The notes: generated by a model from the letters alone, not told the origin. 64,000 bases of DNA from Gordonia alkaliphila (GCF_023017165.1 NZ_JALKBW010000001.1:2108001-2172000); one strand, 5' to 3'; counted from the stretch's first letter, positions 27,128 through 35,096 are shown. Made by a program: numbers and translations.

Positions 27128-27397
27128 GTGCCCACTTACAGCTATGCGTGCACTGACTGCGACAACAAGTTCGACATTCAGCAGGCCTTCTCCGACGATG
27201 CGCTGACTACCTGCCCGCAGTGCGACGGCAAGCTGCGCAAGCTCTTCAACTCCGTCGGCGTGGTGTTCAAGGGCAGCGGCTTCTACCGCACCGACTCGCG
27301 CAAGGGTTCGGTCCCGTCGAGTAGTTCGAGCAGCAGCAGTTCGTCGTCGAGCACGTCGTCCTCGTCGTCGAGCAGCAGCAGCACCACTGCGTCCTAA
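27128..27397 (+). CDS. FmdB-type zinc-ribbon protein, Ruc-like, with polyserine tail
   Basis: Protein of 89 aa. The N-terminal zinc ribbon has two cysteine pairs (YACTDCDNKF and LTTCPQCDGKLRK), followed by LFNSVGVVFKGSGFYRTDSR, the FmdB/CxxC_CXXC_SSSS consensus. The M. tuberculosis counterpart at the same locus (Rv0991c, Ruc) is a redox-regulated chaperone whose disordered tail matters for activity. Here the tail is almost pure serine, with two threonine interruptions. It starts with GTG behind GGAGG. It probably senses oxidation through the zinc cysteines and binds unfolded protein. Confidence 0.9.
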   Translation: MPTYSYACTDCDNKFDIQQAFSDDALTTCPQCDGKLRKLFNSVGVVFKGSGFYRTDSRKGSVPSSSSSSSSSSSSTSSSSSSSSSTTAS

Positions 27398-27418
27398 CGG
27401 GTACGCCGCCGGGCGGGG

Positions 27419-28003
27419 TCAGTCGACGGGGCGGAAGCCGCCGGACGGCGTGAGGATCCACTGCCCGCGCACGTCGTACCGGTCCTCGGGCAGTTCGCCG
27501 TCGACCACCTCGGTGTCGTGCACCACCACCACGATCTGGCCCGGCATGCCCACCAGCGTGCGGTCGTAGTAGCCGGCACCGCGGCCCAGTCGCACGCCGC
27601 GCCGGTCCACCGCGACCGCGGGCACCAGAATCAGCTTGGCCTCCACCAGCGTGTCCGGATCCAACCGAAGTCCTTGCGGCTCAAGGAGATTCCAGCGCCC
27701 CTCGGTGAGGGTCTGCTCGTCGCGGTAGACGCCCCACTGCAGACGCTGCGGGTCGCCCTCCGGGACGATCGGCAGCAGCACGCGCAGCCCGCGGTCCACC
27801 AGGGCGTCGAGCATGGCGGTTCCGCCCGGCTCGCGGCGCGTGGGCACGTACGCGGCGACGGTGTCTCCGGCGGCCACCTCGATCGGCAGGTTGTACATCC
27901 ACTCGGCGAGATCGCCGATGGCCTGCGACAGCACGAACGGGCTCATCGCATCGCGGGCTGCCAACAGTTCGGTCCGCAGCGCGTTCTTGTCCGACGTCGT
28001 CAT
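27419..28003 (-). CDS. 5-formyltetrahydrofolate cyclo-ligase
   Basis: Enzyme of 194 aa converting 5-formyl-THF to 5,10-methenyl-THF with ATP. The family marks are KNALRTELLAARDAM at the N-terminus, YVPTRREPGGTAMLDALVDRG in the middle and the ATP-binding LVPAVAVDRRGVRLGRGAGYYDRTL near the C-terminus. It lies divergent from galU, as in M. tuberculosis Rv0992c-Rv0993. It is convergent with the Ruc-like gene, separated by about 20 bases. Confidence 0.94.
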   Translation of the reverse strand: MTTSDKNALRTELLAARDAMSPFVLSQAIGDLAEWMYNLPIEVAAGDTVAAYVPTRREPGGTAMLDALVDRGLRVLLPIVPEGDPQRLQWGVYRDEQTLTEGRWNLLEPQGLRLDPDTLVEAKLILVPAVAVDRRGVRLGRGAGYYDRTLVGMPGQIVVVVHDTEVVDGELPEDRYDVRGQWILTPSGGFRPVD

Positions 28004-28050
28004 CTCGGGGAGTCCCTTCACTCGCGTCCGATCCTGCCAGAGGGCGGCAG

Positions 28051-28066
28051 TAAGCTGACCGACATG
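28051..28066 (+). promoter_or_regulatory. Leaderless promoter of galU, -10 TAAGCT
   Basis: TAAGCT (28051-28056), seven bases, then the galU ATG at 28064. Confidence 0.6.
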
Positions 28067-28957
28067 TCGCAGTCGAAGATCCCGCGCACCGCAGTGGTGC
28101 CCGCCGCCGGTTTGGGCACTCGTTTCCTGCCTGCCACCAAGACGGTGCCGAAGGAACTGTTGCCCGTCGTGGACACCCCGGGCATCGAGTTGGTCGCCGA
28201 GGAAGCCAAATCGGCCGGCGCCGAACGGCTGCTGATCATCACCTCGCCCGGCAAGGACGGCGTCGTCGCGCACTTCGTGCAAGACCTGGTGCTGGAGCAC
28301 ACCCTGGCCGCCCGCGGCAAGGAGTCGATGCTCGCCAAGGTGCGCAATGCGCCGTCGCTGCTCGAAGTGGCCTCGGTGATCCAGGACCAGCCGTTGGGGC
28401 TGGGGCACGCGGTGGGCTGCGTGGAAACCGCGCTCGGCGACGACGAGGACGCCATCGCGGTCCTGCTGCCCGACGACCTGGTCCTGCCCGGCGGCGTGCT
28501 CAGTGCGATGGCTCGGACTCGGGCCGAGTACGGCGGCAGTGTGCTGTGCGCGATCGAGGTGGACGACGAGAAGATCAGCGCCTACGGCGTTTTCGACGTC
28601 GAGGACGCCGACCCCGCCACCCCGCACGTCAAGCGGGTCAAGGGCATGGTGGAGAAGCCTGCGGCGGACGAGGCGCCGTCGAACCTGGCCGCGGCCGGCC
28701 GATACATCCTGGATCGGAAGATCTTCGATGCGCTGCGCGAGATCACCACCGGCGCCGGCGGCGAACTGCAGCTGACCGACGCGATCGCGCTCCTCATCGA
28801 GAAGGGGGAGCCGGTGCACGTCGTGGTGCATCACGGGACCCGGCACGATCTGGGCAACCCCGGCGGCTACCTCAAGGCCGCCGTCGATTTCGCCCTGGAC
28901 CGCGACGACTACGGGCCGGAACTGCGGGCCTGGCTGCGCGAGCGTCTCGACCAGTAG
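28064..28957 (+). CDS. galU: UTP-glucose-1-phosphate uridylyltransferase
   Basis: Nucleotidyltransferase of 297 aa making UDP-glucose, precursor for arabinogalactan, trehalose and capsular glucans. The N-terminal AVVPAAGLGTRFLPATKTVPKELLPVVDTP is the GalU signature (GLGTR, KELLP). Further marks are LGLGHAVGC, VLLPDDLVL and KGMVEKP. The ATG is chosen because similarity begins there and it is seven bases after a -10 hexamer. It heads the galU-glp-rimJ-like series conserved in Mycobacteriales. Confidence 0.97.
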   Translation: MSQSKIPRTAVVPAAGLGTRFLPATKTVPKELLPVVDTPGIELVAEEAKSAGAERLLIITSPGKDGVVAHFVQDLVLEHTLAARGKESMLAKVRNAPSLLEVASVIQDQPLGLGHAVGCVETALGDDEDAIAVLLPDDLVLPGGVLSAMARTRAEYGGSVLCAIEVDDEKISAYGVFDVEDADPATPHVKRVKGMVEKPAADEAPSNLAAAGRYILDRKIFDALREITTGAGGELQLTDAIALLIEKGEPVHVVVHHGTRHDLGNPGGYLKAAVDFALDRDDYGPELRAWLRERLDQ

Positions 28958-29060
28958 CGCGGCGAGCCCGCGCGCCTGCAGGACCAGGCGGCGCACGATG
29001 GTTAACCTCGATTCGGAGCCCGCTGCGGACGCCGGTTTTCGCCGGCGGTGAGGAGATGAC

Positions 29061-30365
29061 ATGCGCTCGGTGCAGGACCAGTTGAGCCTGGTGGCCGCTT
29101 CGGTGGTGGCCCCGCGACCGGTCCAGGTGGCCATCTCCGAGGCGCAGGGTCTGCTGTGCGCCGAAGAAGTGATGACCACCGAGCCGTTGCCCGGTTTCGA
29201 CCAGGTGGCCGTCGACGGCTACGCGGTGCGTGCGGTGGACGTGGCCCTGGCGGGAACGTCCGCGCCCGCGGAGATGGCCGATCTCGAGGCCGGCGGCCTC
29301 GACGTGAGCCGCCCCGACGACAGCGACGATCTGGTGGTGACCCTGCCGGTGGTCGGTGAGGTGGCCGCGGGGTCGCGCACCCCGACGCGGCTGCAGCCCG
29401 GGCAGGCCGTCCGGGTCGCGACCGGAGCGCCGATGCCCACGCTCGCCGACGCCGTGGTGCCGCTGCGGTGGACCGACGGAGGCATGCAGCGCGTGATGAT
29501 CGGGCACGGTGTGGAGAGCGGCGAGTACGTGCGGCGCATCGGCGACGACGTGGTGCCCGGCGACGTCGCCGTCCGGGAAGGTGCGGTGATCGGCCCGGCC
29601 CAAGTGGGGCTGCTGGCCGCCGTCGGCCGCTCCCGGGTGCTGGTCCATCCGCGGCCGCGCGTCGCGATCATCACGGTGGGCGACGAACTGGTCGACATCG
29701 ACCGCGATCCCGGCCCGGGCCAGGTGTACGACGTGAACAGCTACGCGCTGGCGGCCGCTGCGCGCGACGCCGGCGCCGACGTGCACCGCGTGGGTGTGGC
29801 CGTCCGCGACAAGGACCGGCTGCGCGAAGTGGTCGAGGCGCAGTTGATCCGTTCGGAGATCGTCGTGCTGTGCGGCTCGGTGGGCGGACAGGCCTCGCAG
29901 GAGGTGGTCGAGGCGCTGGCGGATCTGGGCGACATGGAGATCGGTCGGATCGCCATGCATCCGGGTTCGGTGCAGGGTTTCGGACTGCTCGGGCGCGATG
30001 AGATCCCCACCTTCTGGCTGCCCGCCAACCCGGTCAGTGCGCTGGTGACCTTCGAGGTGATGGTCCGGCCGTTGATCCGGATCGCCCTCGGCAAGCGTCA
30101 TCCGCGTCGGCGGACGGTTAGCGCTCGTACCATCGGTCCGATCGCCTCGGTGGCCGGCCGGACCGGCTATCTGCGCGGCCAACTGATGCGCGACGAGCGG
30201 TCGGGTGAGTACCTGGTGCAGGTGATCGGCGAATCACCGACGGGCACTTCACATCTGCTCGCCGAACTGGCCGACGCGAACTGTTTGATCGTCGTCGACG
30301 AGGACGTCGAGGAGTTGGAGACCGGCGATCGCGTCGAGGTCATGTTCTTGGCCCAACGCGGGTGA
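29061..30365 (+). CDS. glp: Gephyrin-like molybdotransferase Glp (MoeA family)
   Basis: MoeA-fold protein of 434 aa. The N-terminal domains include VDGYAVRA and a MoeA-like ATGAPMP motif; the central MPT-binding domain has VGDELVDID, VYDVNSYAL and GSVGGQASQEVVEAL; domain IV begins near RTVSARTIG. Classic MoeA inserts molybdate, but the mycobacterial and corynebacterial protein at this locus, Glp, acts as a scaffold at the division septum with the membrane receptor GlpR, encoded here three genes downstream. The GlpR neighbourhood favours the divisome role; enzymatic activity is not excluded. Confidence 0.9.
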   Translation: MRSVQDQLSLVAASVVAPRPVQVAISEAQGLLCAEEVMTTEPLPGFDQVAVDGYAVRAVDVALAGTSAPAEMADLEAGGLDVSRPDDSDDLVVTLPVVGEVAAGSRTPTRLQPGQAVRVATGAPMPTLADAVVPLRWTDGGMQRVMIGHGVESGEYVRRIGDDVVPGDVAVREGAVIGPAQVGLLAAVGRSRVLVHPRPRVAIITVGDELVDIDRDPGPGQVYDVNSYALAAAARDAGADVHRVGVAVRDKDRLREVVEAQLIRSEIVVLCGSVGGQASQEVVEALADLGDMEIGRIAMHPGSVQGFGLLGRDEIPTFWLPANPVSALVTFEVMVRPLIRIALGKRHPRRRTVSARTIGPIASVAGRTGYLRGQLMRDERSGEYLVQVIGESPTGTSHLLAELADANCLIVVDEDVEELETGDRVEVMFLAQRG

Positions 30366-30387
30366 TCGGCGGCTGCTCGGCGACGAT

Positions 30388-30402
30388 TAGGATCGCCCCA
30401 TG
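30388..30402 (+). promoter_or_regulatory. Leaderless promoter, -10 TAGGAT
   Basis: TAGGAT (30388-30393), six bases, then the ATG at 30400. Confidence 0.55.
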
Positions 30403-31062
30403 CTGAGATGGCTGGTCGATTCGCCGAGCAACCCGGGATGGCCGGCGACCCTGGGGCCGCTGCGTGTGAAGGCCGGGGTGGTCACGGTGCGCCCGATCCG
30501 CATGCGCGACAGCAAAGAGTGGAGTCGGCTGCGGATCAAGAATCAGAACAGCCTGTTGCCGTGGGAACCCACCGGGGTGGGGCCGTGGAATCGGCGGCAT
30601 GAGCCGTCGGCGTGGCCGCCGTTGCATTCGGTCCTCAAGTCCGAGGCCAAGCGCGGGAACGTGCTGCCCTTCGTGATCGAGGTGGACGGCCGGTACGCCG
30701 GACAGTTGACCGTCGGCAACATCCAGCGCGGCGCCGTGCGCAGCGCGTGGATCGGCTACTGGGTCGACGACGACTTCAGCGGGCAGGGGGTGGCCTCGGC
30801 CGCGGTCGCGCTCGGGGTGGACCACTCCTTCGGCCCGGTCGGGCTGCACCGCCTCGACGCCACGGTGCAGCCGACCAACGGCGGTTCCCAGGCAGTGCTG
30901 CGCAAGGTCGGCTTCCGCGAGGAAGGCCTGCTCAAGCGGTACATGGACGTCAACAATCGCTGGCGCGATCACCTGCTGTTCGCCATCACCGTCGAAGAGG
31001 TGGCCGACAGTGCGGTCGACACACTGGTGCGCGCCGGACGGGCGACCAGGGTCGACGCCTGA
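30400..31062 (+). CDS. GNAT acetyltransferase, RimJ-like
   Basis: Acetyl-CoA-dependent N-acetyltransferase of 220 aa. The acetyl-CoA loop region is WIGYWVDDDFSGQGVASAAVAL, followed by GLHRLDATVQPTNGGSQAVLRKVGFREEG, the RimJ/RimL consensus. RimJ/RimL enzymes acetylate N-termini of ribosomal proteins; the true target is unknown. By position it equals Rv0995 in M. tuberculosis, between glp and glpR, so a role with the divisome pair is possible. It is leaderless by promoter spacing. Confidence 0.9.
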   Translation: MLRWLVDSPSNPGWPATLGPLRVKAGVVTVRPIRMRDSKEWSRLRIKNQNSLLPWEPTGVGPWNRRHEPSAWPPLHSVLKSEAKRGNVLPFVIEVDGRYAGQLTVGNIQRGAVRSAWIGYWVDDDFSGQGVASAAVALGVDHSFGPVGLHRLDATVQPTNGGSQAVLRKVGFREEGLLKRYMDVNNRWRDHLLFAITVEEVADSAVDTLVRAGRATRVDA

Positions 31063-31139
31063 TGATGATGTGTCCGTTCCTGATGTTCCCGGGAGGCGTG
31101 GCCTCGGCAGCGAACTGCGACGACCGCGCCTGAGCTGGC

Positions 31140-31898
31140 TCAGGGGGTGCGACGGCGCAGCGTCACCGCGCCCAATGCCAGCGCGGCCACCGCGAAGGCC
31201 GCGAGAATGCCGACGTCGCGCCACAGCAGGCCGGTCGGTGCGGCGTGGTCGCGGATCTCCTGCAGCGCCTGGACCGCGTAGGTCAGCGGCATCACGTCGG
31301 ACAGGTACTGCATCCAGTCGGGCATCTGGTTGCGCGGTACGAACAGGCCGCACACGAACAGCTGCGGGAACACGATCGCGGGCATGAACTGCACGGCCTG
31401 GAACTCGGTCTGCGCGAAGGCGCTGCACAGCAGGCCCAGCGCGACGCCGAGCACGCCGATCAGAATGCACACGCCGATCACGCCGCCCGCGGAACCGGCG
31501 ATGGTGAGACCGAAGCCGCCGAACGCCAGCCAGCAGGTCAGGGCCGCCTGCACGGCGGCGAACAGCGCGAAGGCCAGCGTGTAGCCGCCCATCAGCGCGC
31601 CCTTACTCATCGGCGTCGCGAGCACGCGCTCCAGAGTTCCGGAGCTGCGCTCGCGCAGCATGGCGATGGAGGTGACCAGGAACATCGCGATGAACGGGAT
31701 GATGCCGAGCATGGCGGTGGCGACCCGATCGAAGTGGGTGGGCTGGCCGGGCACGTCGGGCATCGCCGCGAACATGTAGTAGAGCAGCACCAGCATTACC
31801 AGCGGGATCGCCAACAGCATGGCGATGGTGCGCGGGTCGGCGCGCAACTGCTGGAGCACGCGGACGACGGTGGCCGCCGTGGTGCGCAGATGGTTCAC
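31140..31898 (-). CDS. ABC-2 type transporter permease
   Basis: Inner-membrane permease of 252 aa with six hydrophobic segments. The ABC-2 signature region includes ERSSGTLERVLATPMSKGALMGGYTLAF and the later FPQLFVCGLFVPRNQMPDWMQYLSDVMPLTYAVQAL. Such permeases export drugs, lipids or polymers. The GTG start at 31898 overlaps the stop of the upstream ATPase (GTGA), so the two subunits are coupled. It has no ortholog at this position in my recollection of M. tuberculosis, so it may be a local insertion between the rimJ-like gene and glpR. Confidence 0.93.
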   Translation of the reverse strand: MNHLRTTAATVVRVLQQLRADPRTIAMLLAIPLVMLVLLYYMFAAMPDVPGQPTHFDRVATAMLGIIPFIAMFLVTSIAMLRERSSGTLERVLATPMSKGALMGGYTLAFALFAAVQAALTCWLAFGGFGLTIAGSAGGVIGVCILIGVLGVALGLLCSAFAQTEFQAVQFMPAIVFPQLFVCGLFVPRNQMPDWMQYLSDVMPLTYAVQALQEIRDHAAPTGLLWRDVGILAAFAVAALALGAVTLRRRTP

Positions 31899-32611
31899 GC
31901 CGCCCCCTGCTCGGTGATGATCTTCAGGAAGGCCTCGTCGAGGCTCTCCTCGCCGGTGTCGCTGCGCATCTCGGCGGCGGTGGTGGTGGCGACCAGCTTG
32001 CCGTCGCGCAGCAGAATCAGGCCGTCGCAATGGTCGGCCTCGTCCATCACGTGGCTGGACACGAGCAGGGTGGTGCCGGCGTCGGCGAGCGCGCGGAAAC
32101 GTTGCCACAGGTCGGCGCGCAGCACCGGATCCAGACCCACCGTCGGCTCGTCGAGGATCAGGAGATCCGGGCGGCTGACGAGCGCGCCGGCGATGGAGAC
32201 GCGCCGGAGCTGGCCGCCGGAGAGGTTCTTGGCGCGCTGGTCGGCGACGTCGAGCAGATCGACGGCGGCGAGCGCCTCGTCGACGTTGGCCGTCGAGTTC
32301 TGCAGGCGGGCGAAGTAGACGATGTTCTCGCGCACCGAGAGGTCGGTGTAGACCGACGCGGCCTGGGTGACATAGCCGAGGCGGGAGCGGAGCGCCGCCG
32401 AGCCTGCGGGCAGACCGAAGACGGTGACCGTGCCCTGCACGTTGCGCTGGGAGCCGATGACGGCGCGCATCAGTGTCGTCTTGCCGCAACCGGACGGCCC
32501 GAGGAGGCCGGTGATGGACGCGCGCGGCACCACCGCGTCGACGTCGTCGATCGCCACGTGTTTGCCCCGCTTGACGGTCACGCCGCGGCACTCGACTGCG
32601 TTCTCGGTCAC
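31895..32611 (-). CDS. ABC transporter ATP-binding protein
   Basis: Nucleotide-binding subunit of 238 aa. Walker A is GPSGCGKTT, the signature LSGGQLRR, Walker B LLILDEPTVGLD and the switch histidine in SSHVMDEA. It pairs with the ABC-2 permease encoded in overlap downstream. An ATG lies 18 bases further upstream, but the GTG at 32611 stands six bases after TACGGT and starts just before the conserved domain, so I use it. Confidence 0.93.
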   Translation of the reverse strand: MTENAVECRGVTVKRGKHVAIDDVDAVVPRASITGLLGPSGCGKTTLMRAVIGSQRNVQGTVTVFGLPAGSAALRSRLGYVTQAASVYTDLSVRENIVYFARLQNSTANVDEALAAVDLLDVADQRAKNLSGGQLRRVSIAGALVSRPDLLILDEPTVGLDPVLRADLWQRFRALADAGTTLLVSSHVMDEADHCDGLILLRDGKLVATTTAAEMRSDTGEESLDEAFLKIITEQGAA

Positions 32612-32623
32612 GTTCTCACCGTA
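32612..32623 (-). promoter_or_regulatory. Leaderless promoter of the ABC operon, -10 TACGGT
   Basis: On the minus strand TACGGT (32623-32618), six bases, then GTG at 32611. Confidence 0.5.
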
Positions 32624-32738
32624 GCTCATGAGAATTCGCTGGGGCCTGCGGCGCGCCTGAGCGATCGCGGCGGTGCGCGGACCTAGGTTGAAATGTGGTC
32701 GAGTGTCGGCAAATCGGAGCAGAAGCGGAGGTCGTTCG

Positions 32739-33875
32739 GTGAATTCGTCGGTGTTGTGGATCTTCCTCATCGTGGCCTGGCTGTTCATCCTGCTGCCGAT
32801 GGTGTTGCGCGGTCGGCCCGAGGTGCGCAAGACCACCGAGGCGGCGGCCAATACGCGCCTGCTGCACCGCGGTGGTCAACGCGCCACGGCCGGTCGTCGT
32901 TCCGCCGGACGGCACCCGAGCGACCCCTCCTATGTGCGTAAACCCGCCCGTACCTCGCCCGCCCTCCAGCGACCGGTTCTCGAGGAGACCCCCATGGACG
33001 ATTCCGCGATCGACGAAACTGCAGTGGAGAAGCCGGCTGTGAAGACGGCCGACGTCGACGATGTCGAGCTCGCCGCCGAGGTGACCGATGTGCTCGACGC
33101 CGTGGAGGTCGCCGAGGACGACATCGTGGACGCCGAGACCGTCGAGGAGCCGGCCGAGGCGGAGCTGGACGAGGACCTGGACGACGACGTCGAGGAGGGT
33201 CTCGAGGACGAACTCGACGAAGACCTCGAAGACGAGCTCGACGAGGACCTTGACGACGAGCTCGACAAGGACCTTGACGACGAGCTCGACGACGATCTGG
33301 ACGACGAGTACGAGGACGACCTCGACGACGAGTATGACGACGAGGCCACGGACGAGGACCTCGACGACGAAGACGTTCCCGCGCGCCCGGAGGCCAAGCC
33401 CCGGGAGCTGCGTGGACGCGCGTACACGCCGGACGCGATCGCCGAGCGCGACGCCCGCCGGTACCGCGAGCGGCAGCGGATCGTGGCCGGACTCGTCGCG
33501 GCAACCGTGCTGGCCATCGCCAGCTGCTTCTTCTGGCAGCCCTACGGCTACCTCGCGACCGGCGTGATGGTGGTCCTGTCCGGCCTGTACCTCTACTTCC
33601 TGCGTCGTACGGCGGTGGCCGAGCAGCAGTACCGCGCGCAGCGTGCCGCGCGTCTGCGTCGCCACGCCGCGGAGGACGAGCGTCTGCGCCGCGAGCAGGA
33701 GCGGGACCTGGCGGTCCGTCCGGAGATGCCGGCCTCGCCGGTGCGTCGTCGTCCCGGCGGCATGGTGGTGCTGGAACTCGACGACGAGGACCCGTCGTTC
33801 GATCACCTGCCGACCTACGACTTCGCCTACGCGAACGACGCGCAGATCGCCGACGACTACCGTCACGCCGTCTAA
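32739..33875 (+). CDS. glpR: Divisome membrane protein GlpR (SepX family)
   Basis: Membrane protein of 378 aa. Residues 5-23 are an N-terminal membrane helix (VLWIFLIVAWLFILLPMVL) followed by RGRPEVRKT, the family hallmark. A long acidic linker rich in D/E-L repeats (about residues 140-215) leads to two further hydrophobic segments (RIVAGLVAATVLAIASCFF and YLATGVMVVLSGLYLYFL). The C-terminal tail contains conserved DLPTYDF-type residues. In corynebacteria GlpR binds Glp at the septum and pole; in Streptomyces the homologue is SepX. Start GTG follows GGAGG. Confidence 0.88.
   Translation: MNSSVLWIFLIVAWLFILLPMVLRGRPEVRKTTEAAANTRLLHRGGQRATAGRRSAGRHPSDPSYVRKPARTSPALQRPVLEETPMDDSAIDETAVEKPAVKTADVDDVELAAEVTDVLDAVEVAEDDIVDAETVEEPAEAELDEDLDDDVEEGLEDELDEDLEDELDEDLDDELDKDLDDELDDDLDDEYEDDLDDEYDDEATDEDLDDEDVPARPEAKPRELRGRAYTPDAIAERDARRYRERQRIVAGLVAATVLAIASCFFWQPYGYLATGVMVVLSGLYLYFLRRTAVAEQQYRAQRAARLRRHAAEDERLRREQERDLAVRPEMPASPVRRRPGGMVVLELDDEDPSFDHLPTYDFAYANDAQIADDYRHAV
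33165..33375 (+). repeat. Imperfect tandem repeat coding the acidic linker of GlpR
   Basis: A run of units of about 21-24 bases built on GACGAGCTCGACGAGGACCT encodes repeating D-E-L-D-E-D-L heptads within glpR. Unit-to-unit similarity is high, suggesting expansion by slippage or unequal exchange. Confidence 0.8.
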
Positions 33876-33888
33876 GGTGGGGGACATG
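33873..33888 (+). promoter_or_regulatory. Leaderless promoter overlapping the glpR stop
   Basis: TAAGGT (33873-33878) uses the TAA stop of glpR as part of the -10; seven bases later is the ATG at 33886. Confidence 0.55.
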
Positions 33889-34062
33889 AGCGGATTGACT
33901 GGCGATTGGTACTACGACGTCTCCACCGGTGAAGTGAGCCAGGGCAAGGCGACCCACGCCCTCACCCGCATGGGCCCGTACGCCACCGAGGACGACGCGC
34001 GTCGCGCACTGGAGATCGCGGCCGAGCGCAACGCTGCGGCCGACGCCGAAGACGACGACTGA
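33886..34062 (+). CDS. Small SPOR-like protein
   Basis: Protein of 58 aa: GDWYYDVSTGEVSQGKATHALTRMGPYATEDDARRALEIAAERN, a short SPOR-type domain with the pattern W-Y..G.V......RMGPY.T...A..AL. Actinobacterial relatives are annotated as SPOR-domain proteins or, wrongly, as aminopeptidase. SPOR domains bind septal peptidoglycan in exported proteins; this one has no signal peptide, so that role is doubtful. Being directly after glpR it may be linked to division. Confidence 0.8.
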   Translation: MSGLTGDWYYDVSTGEVSQGKATHALTRMGPYATEDDARRALEIAAERNAAADAEDDD

Positions 34063-34063
34063 T

Positions 34064-34795
34064 TCACACGTCGATCGCCGTGCGGTGATCGACGATCCAC
34101 TGTCGGCTGGCGCCGACCGCCCGGCACAGCGCTACGCGCTCGCCGAGATAGGCGGCCGGGCCGCCGACCAGTGGCAGCCACATCAGTGAGCTGATCAGGC
34201 GCGGTGCCTGCGGTCGTGCGCCGAGCGCCTTGTCGAGGCTGCGCAGCCCCCAGGCGATGTCCCACAGGCCCTTCAGCACGGCCTTGGCGAGCGCCGACCC
34301 GTCCTCGGGAAACTCTTGTCGCACAGCGGGTTTCGCGCACGCCGCGGACACCTCGCGCCCGAACAGCACCGACCCCAGCATGGCGATCTGCTCCGCGCGA
34401 TCGACGACGCCGTATTCGCGTCCCACCGCCAGCACCATCAGGGCCTGGCTCGCGGCGCCGAGGAAGGCGCCGATCGGAACCTTTCGTGTCCACGCACCGA
34501 ACATGCTGGGGAAGGCGACGGCGACGGTGTTGACCGCGCCGATCCGATCCACCCACCAGTCGGCCCGCTGGTTCATGCTCAGCGCGTCCCAGCCGGCGGT
34601 GCCCGGCCAGTCGGCTGCCTGCAGTGCGGCGACCGCGGCGTTGCCGGGGGACAGCGGTAGCCGGTCCAACAAGCGCGCGTGCGTCCGCCGCTTGAGGTCG
34701 AACGGATCGCTGTGCGCCAGGACATCCAGAATCGGGTCGGCGACAGCGACGGTGCGGTCGAGAATCGTGACGATCTGCGCGTCGTTCAAGGCCAT
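34064..34795 (-). CDS. Conserved hypothetical protein
   Basis: Protein of 243 aa that I do not recognise. It is mainly helical, with moderately hydrophobic stretches (VGGPAAYLGERVALCRAVGA, GAFLGAASQALMVLAVG) that are too short or polar to be sure membrane helices. It has no signal peptide and no obvious catalytic motif; a LSPGNAAVAALQAADWPGTAGW segment and DWWVDRIG may be structural. The ATG at 34795 is seven bases after TAGCGT, so the start is well supported. It is convergent with the small SPOR gene. Confidence 0.75.
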   Translation of the reverse strand: MALNDAQIVTILDRTVAVADPILDVLAHSDPFDLKRRTHARLLDRLPLSPGNAAVAALQAADWPGTAGWDALSMNQRADWWVDRIGAVNTVAVAFPSMFGAWTRKVPIGAFLGAASQALMVLAVGREYGVVDRAEQIAMLGSVLFGREVSAACAKPAVRQEFPEDGSALAKAVLKGLWDIAWGLRSLDKALGARPQAPRLISSLMWLPLVGGPAAYLGERVALCRAVGASRQWIVDHRTAIDV

Positions 34796-34808
34796 GCCGT
34801 CGACGCTA
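34796..34808 (-). promoter_or_regulatory. Leaderless promoter, -10 TAGCGT
   Basis: On the minus strand TAGCGT (34808-34803), seven bases, then ATG at 34795. Confidence 0.6.
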
Positions 34809-34855
34809 CCTGTCCCCGCGCGGACCCCGATTTTCACCTACCGCGCGCAGCCGGT

Positions 34856-34861
34856 TAAACT
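34856..34861 (+). promoter_or_regulatory. -10 element of the tRNA-Ala gene
   Basis: TAAACT lies 41 bases upstream of the tRNA with a weak TTTCAC at about -35 spacing (34832-34837). Confidence 0.45.
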
Positions 34862-34901
34862 GGTGCACGGTTCATCCGAGGGGCTTCCCGAGGACGAGCA
34901 C

Positions 34902-34974
34902 GGGGCTATGGCGCAGTTGGTAGCGCGACTCGTTCGCATCGAGTAGGTCGGGAGTTCGATTCTCCCTAGCTCCA
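34902..34974 (+). tRNA. tRNA-Ala (anticodon CGC)
   Basis: Cloverleaf of 73 bases: acceptor GGGGCTA pairs with TAGCTCC (one G-U), D-stem GCGC/GCGC, anticodon stem ACTCG/CGAGT around loop TTCGCAT giving anticodon CGC, T-stem GGGAG/CTCCC with loop TTCGATT. CCA is not encoded (discriminator A then CCG). It reads the GCG codons that are frequent in this genome. Confidence 0.95.
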
Positions 34975-34978
34975 CCGA

Positions 34979-35012
34979 AAACCGCCCTTCCTGGATTCCG
35001 GGGAGGGCGGTT
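34979..35012 (+). terminator. Terminator hairpin after tRNA-Ala
   Basis: Inverted repeat AACCGCCCTTCC ... GGAGGGCGGTT directly downstream of the tRNA; T-run poor. Confidence 0.65.
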
Positions 35013-35033
35013 CCTGCATCATTGGCGGCACTC

Positions 35034-35074
35034 TGCCGTCTGGCGCAGTCGCCTGGTGACTGCACCAGACGGCA
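35034..35074. repeat. Hairpin, dispersed repeat copy 2
   Basis: Arms TGCCGTCTGGCGCAGTC (35034-35050) and GACTGCACCAGACGGCA (35058-35074), one mismatch, seven-base loop. The arms match the hairpin at 9379-9425 at nearly all positions, so both belong to one repeat family. Confidence 0.7.
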
Positions 35075-35096
35075 GTGCTGTCCGGCGCTCTACAAA

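Noticed and set aside
31062..31133. Possible 23-codon frame after the RimJ-like gene (starts with three ATG)
   Set aside because: No ribosome site beyond the overlap, no conserved features, and composition does not suggest a real peptide.
33165..33375. Regular DNA repeats that could look like a CRISPR array
   Set aside because: Units are contiguous without spacers and lie in frame within glpR, coding an acidic tract.
34902..34974. tRNA gene as attachment site of an integrated element
   Set aside because: No integrase gene and no repeat of the tRNA 3' end was noticed nearby; flanking genes look like core genes.
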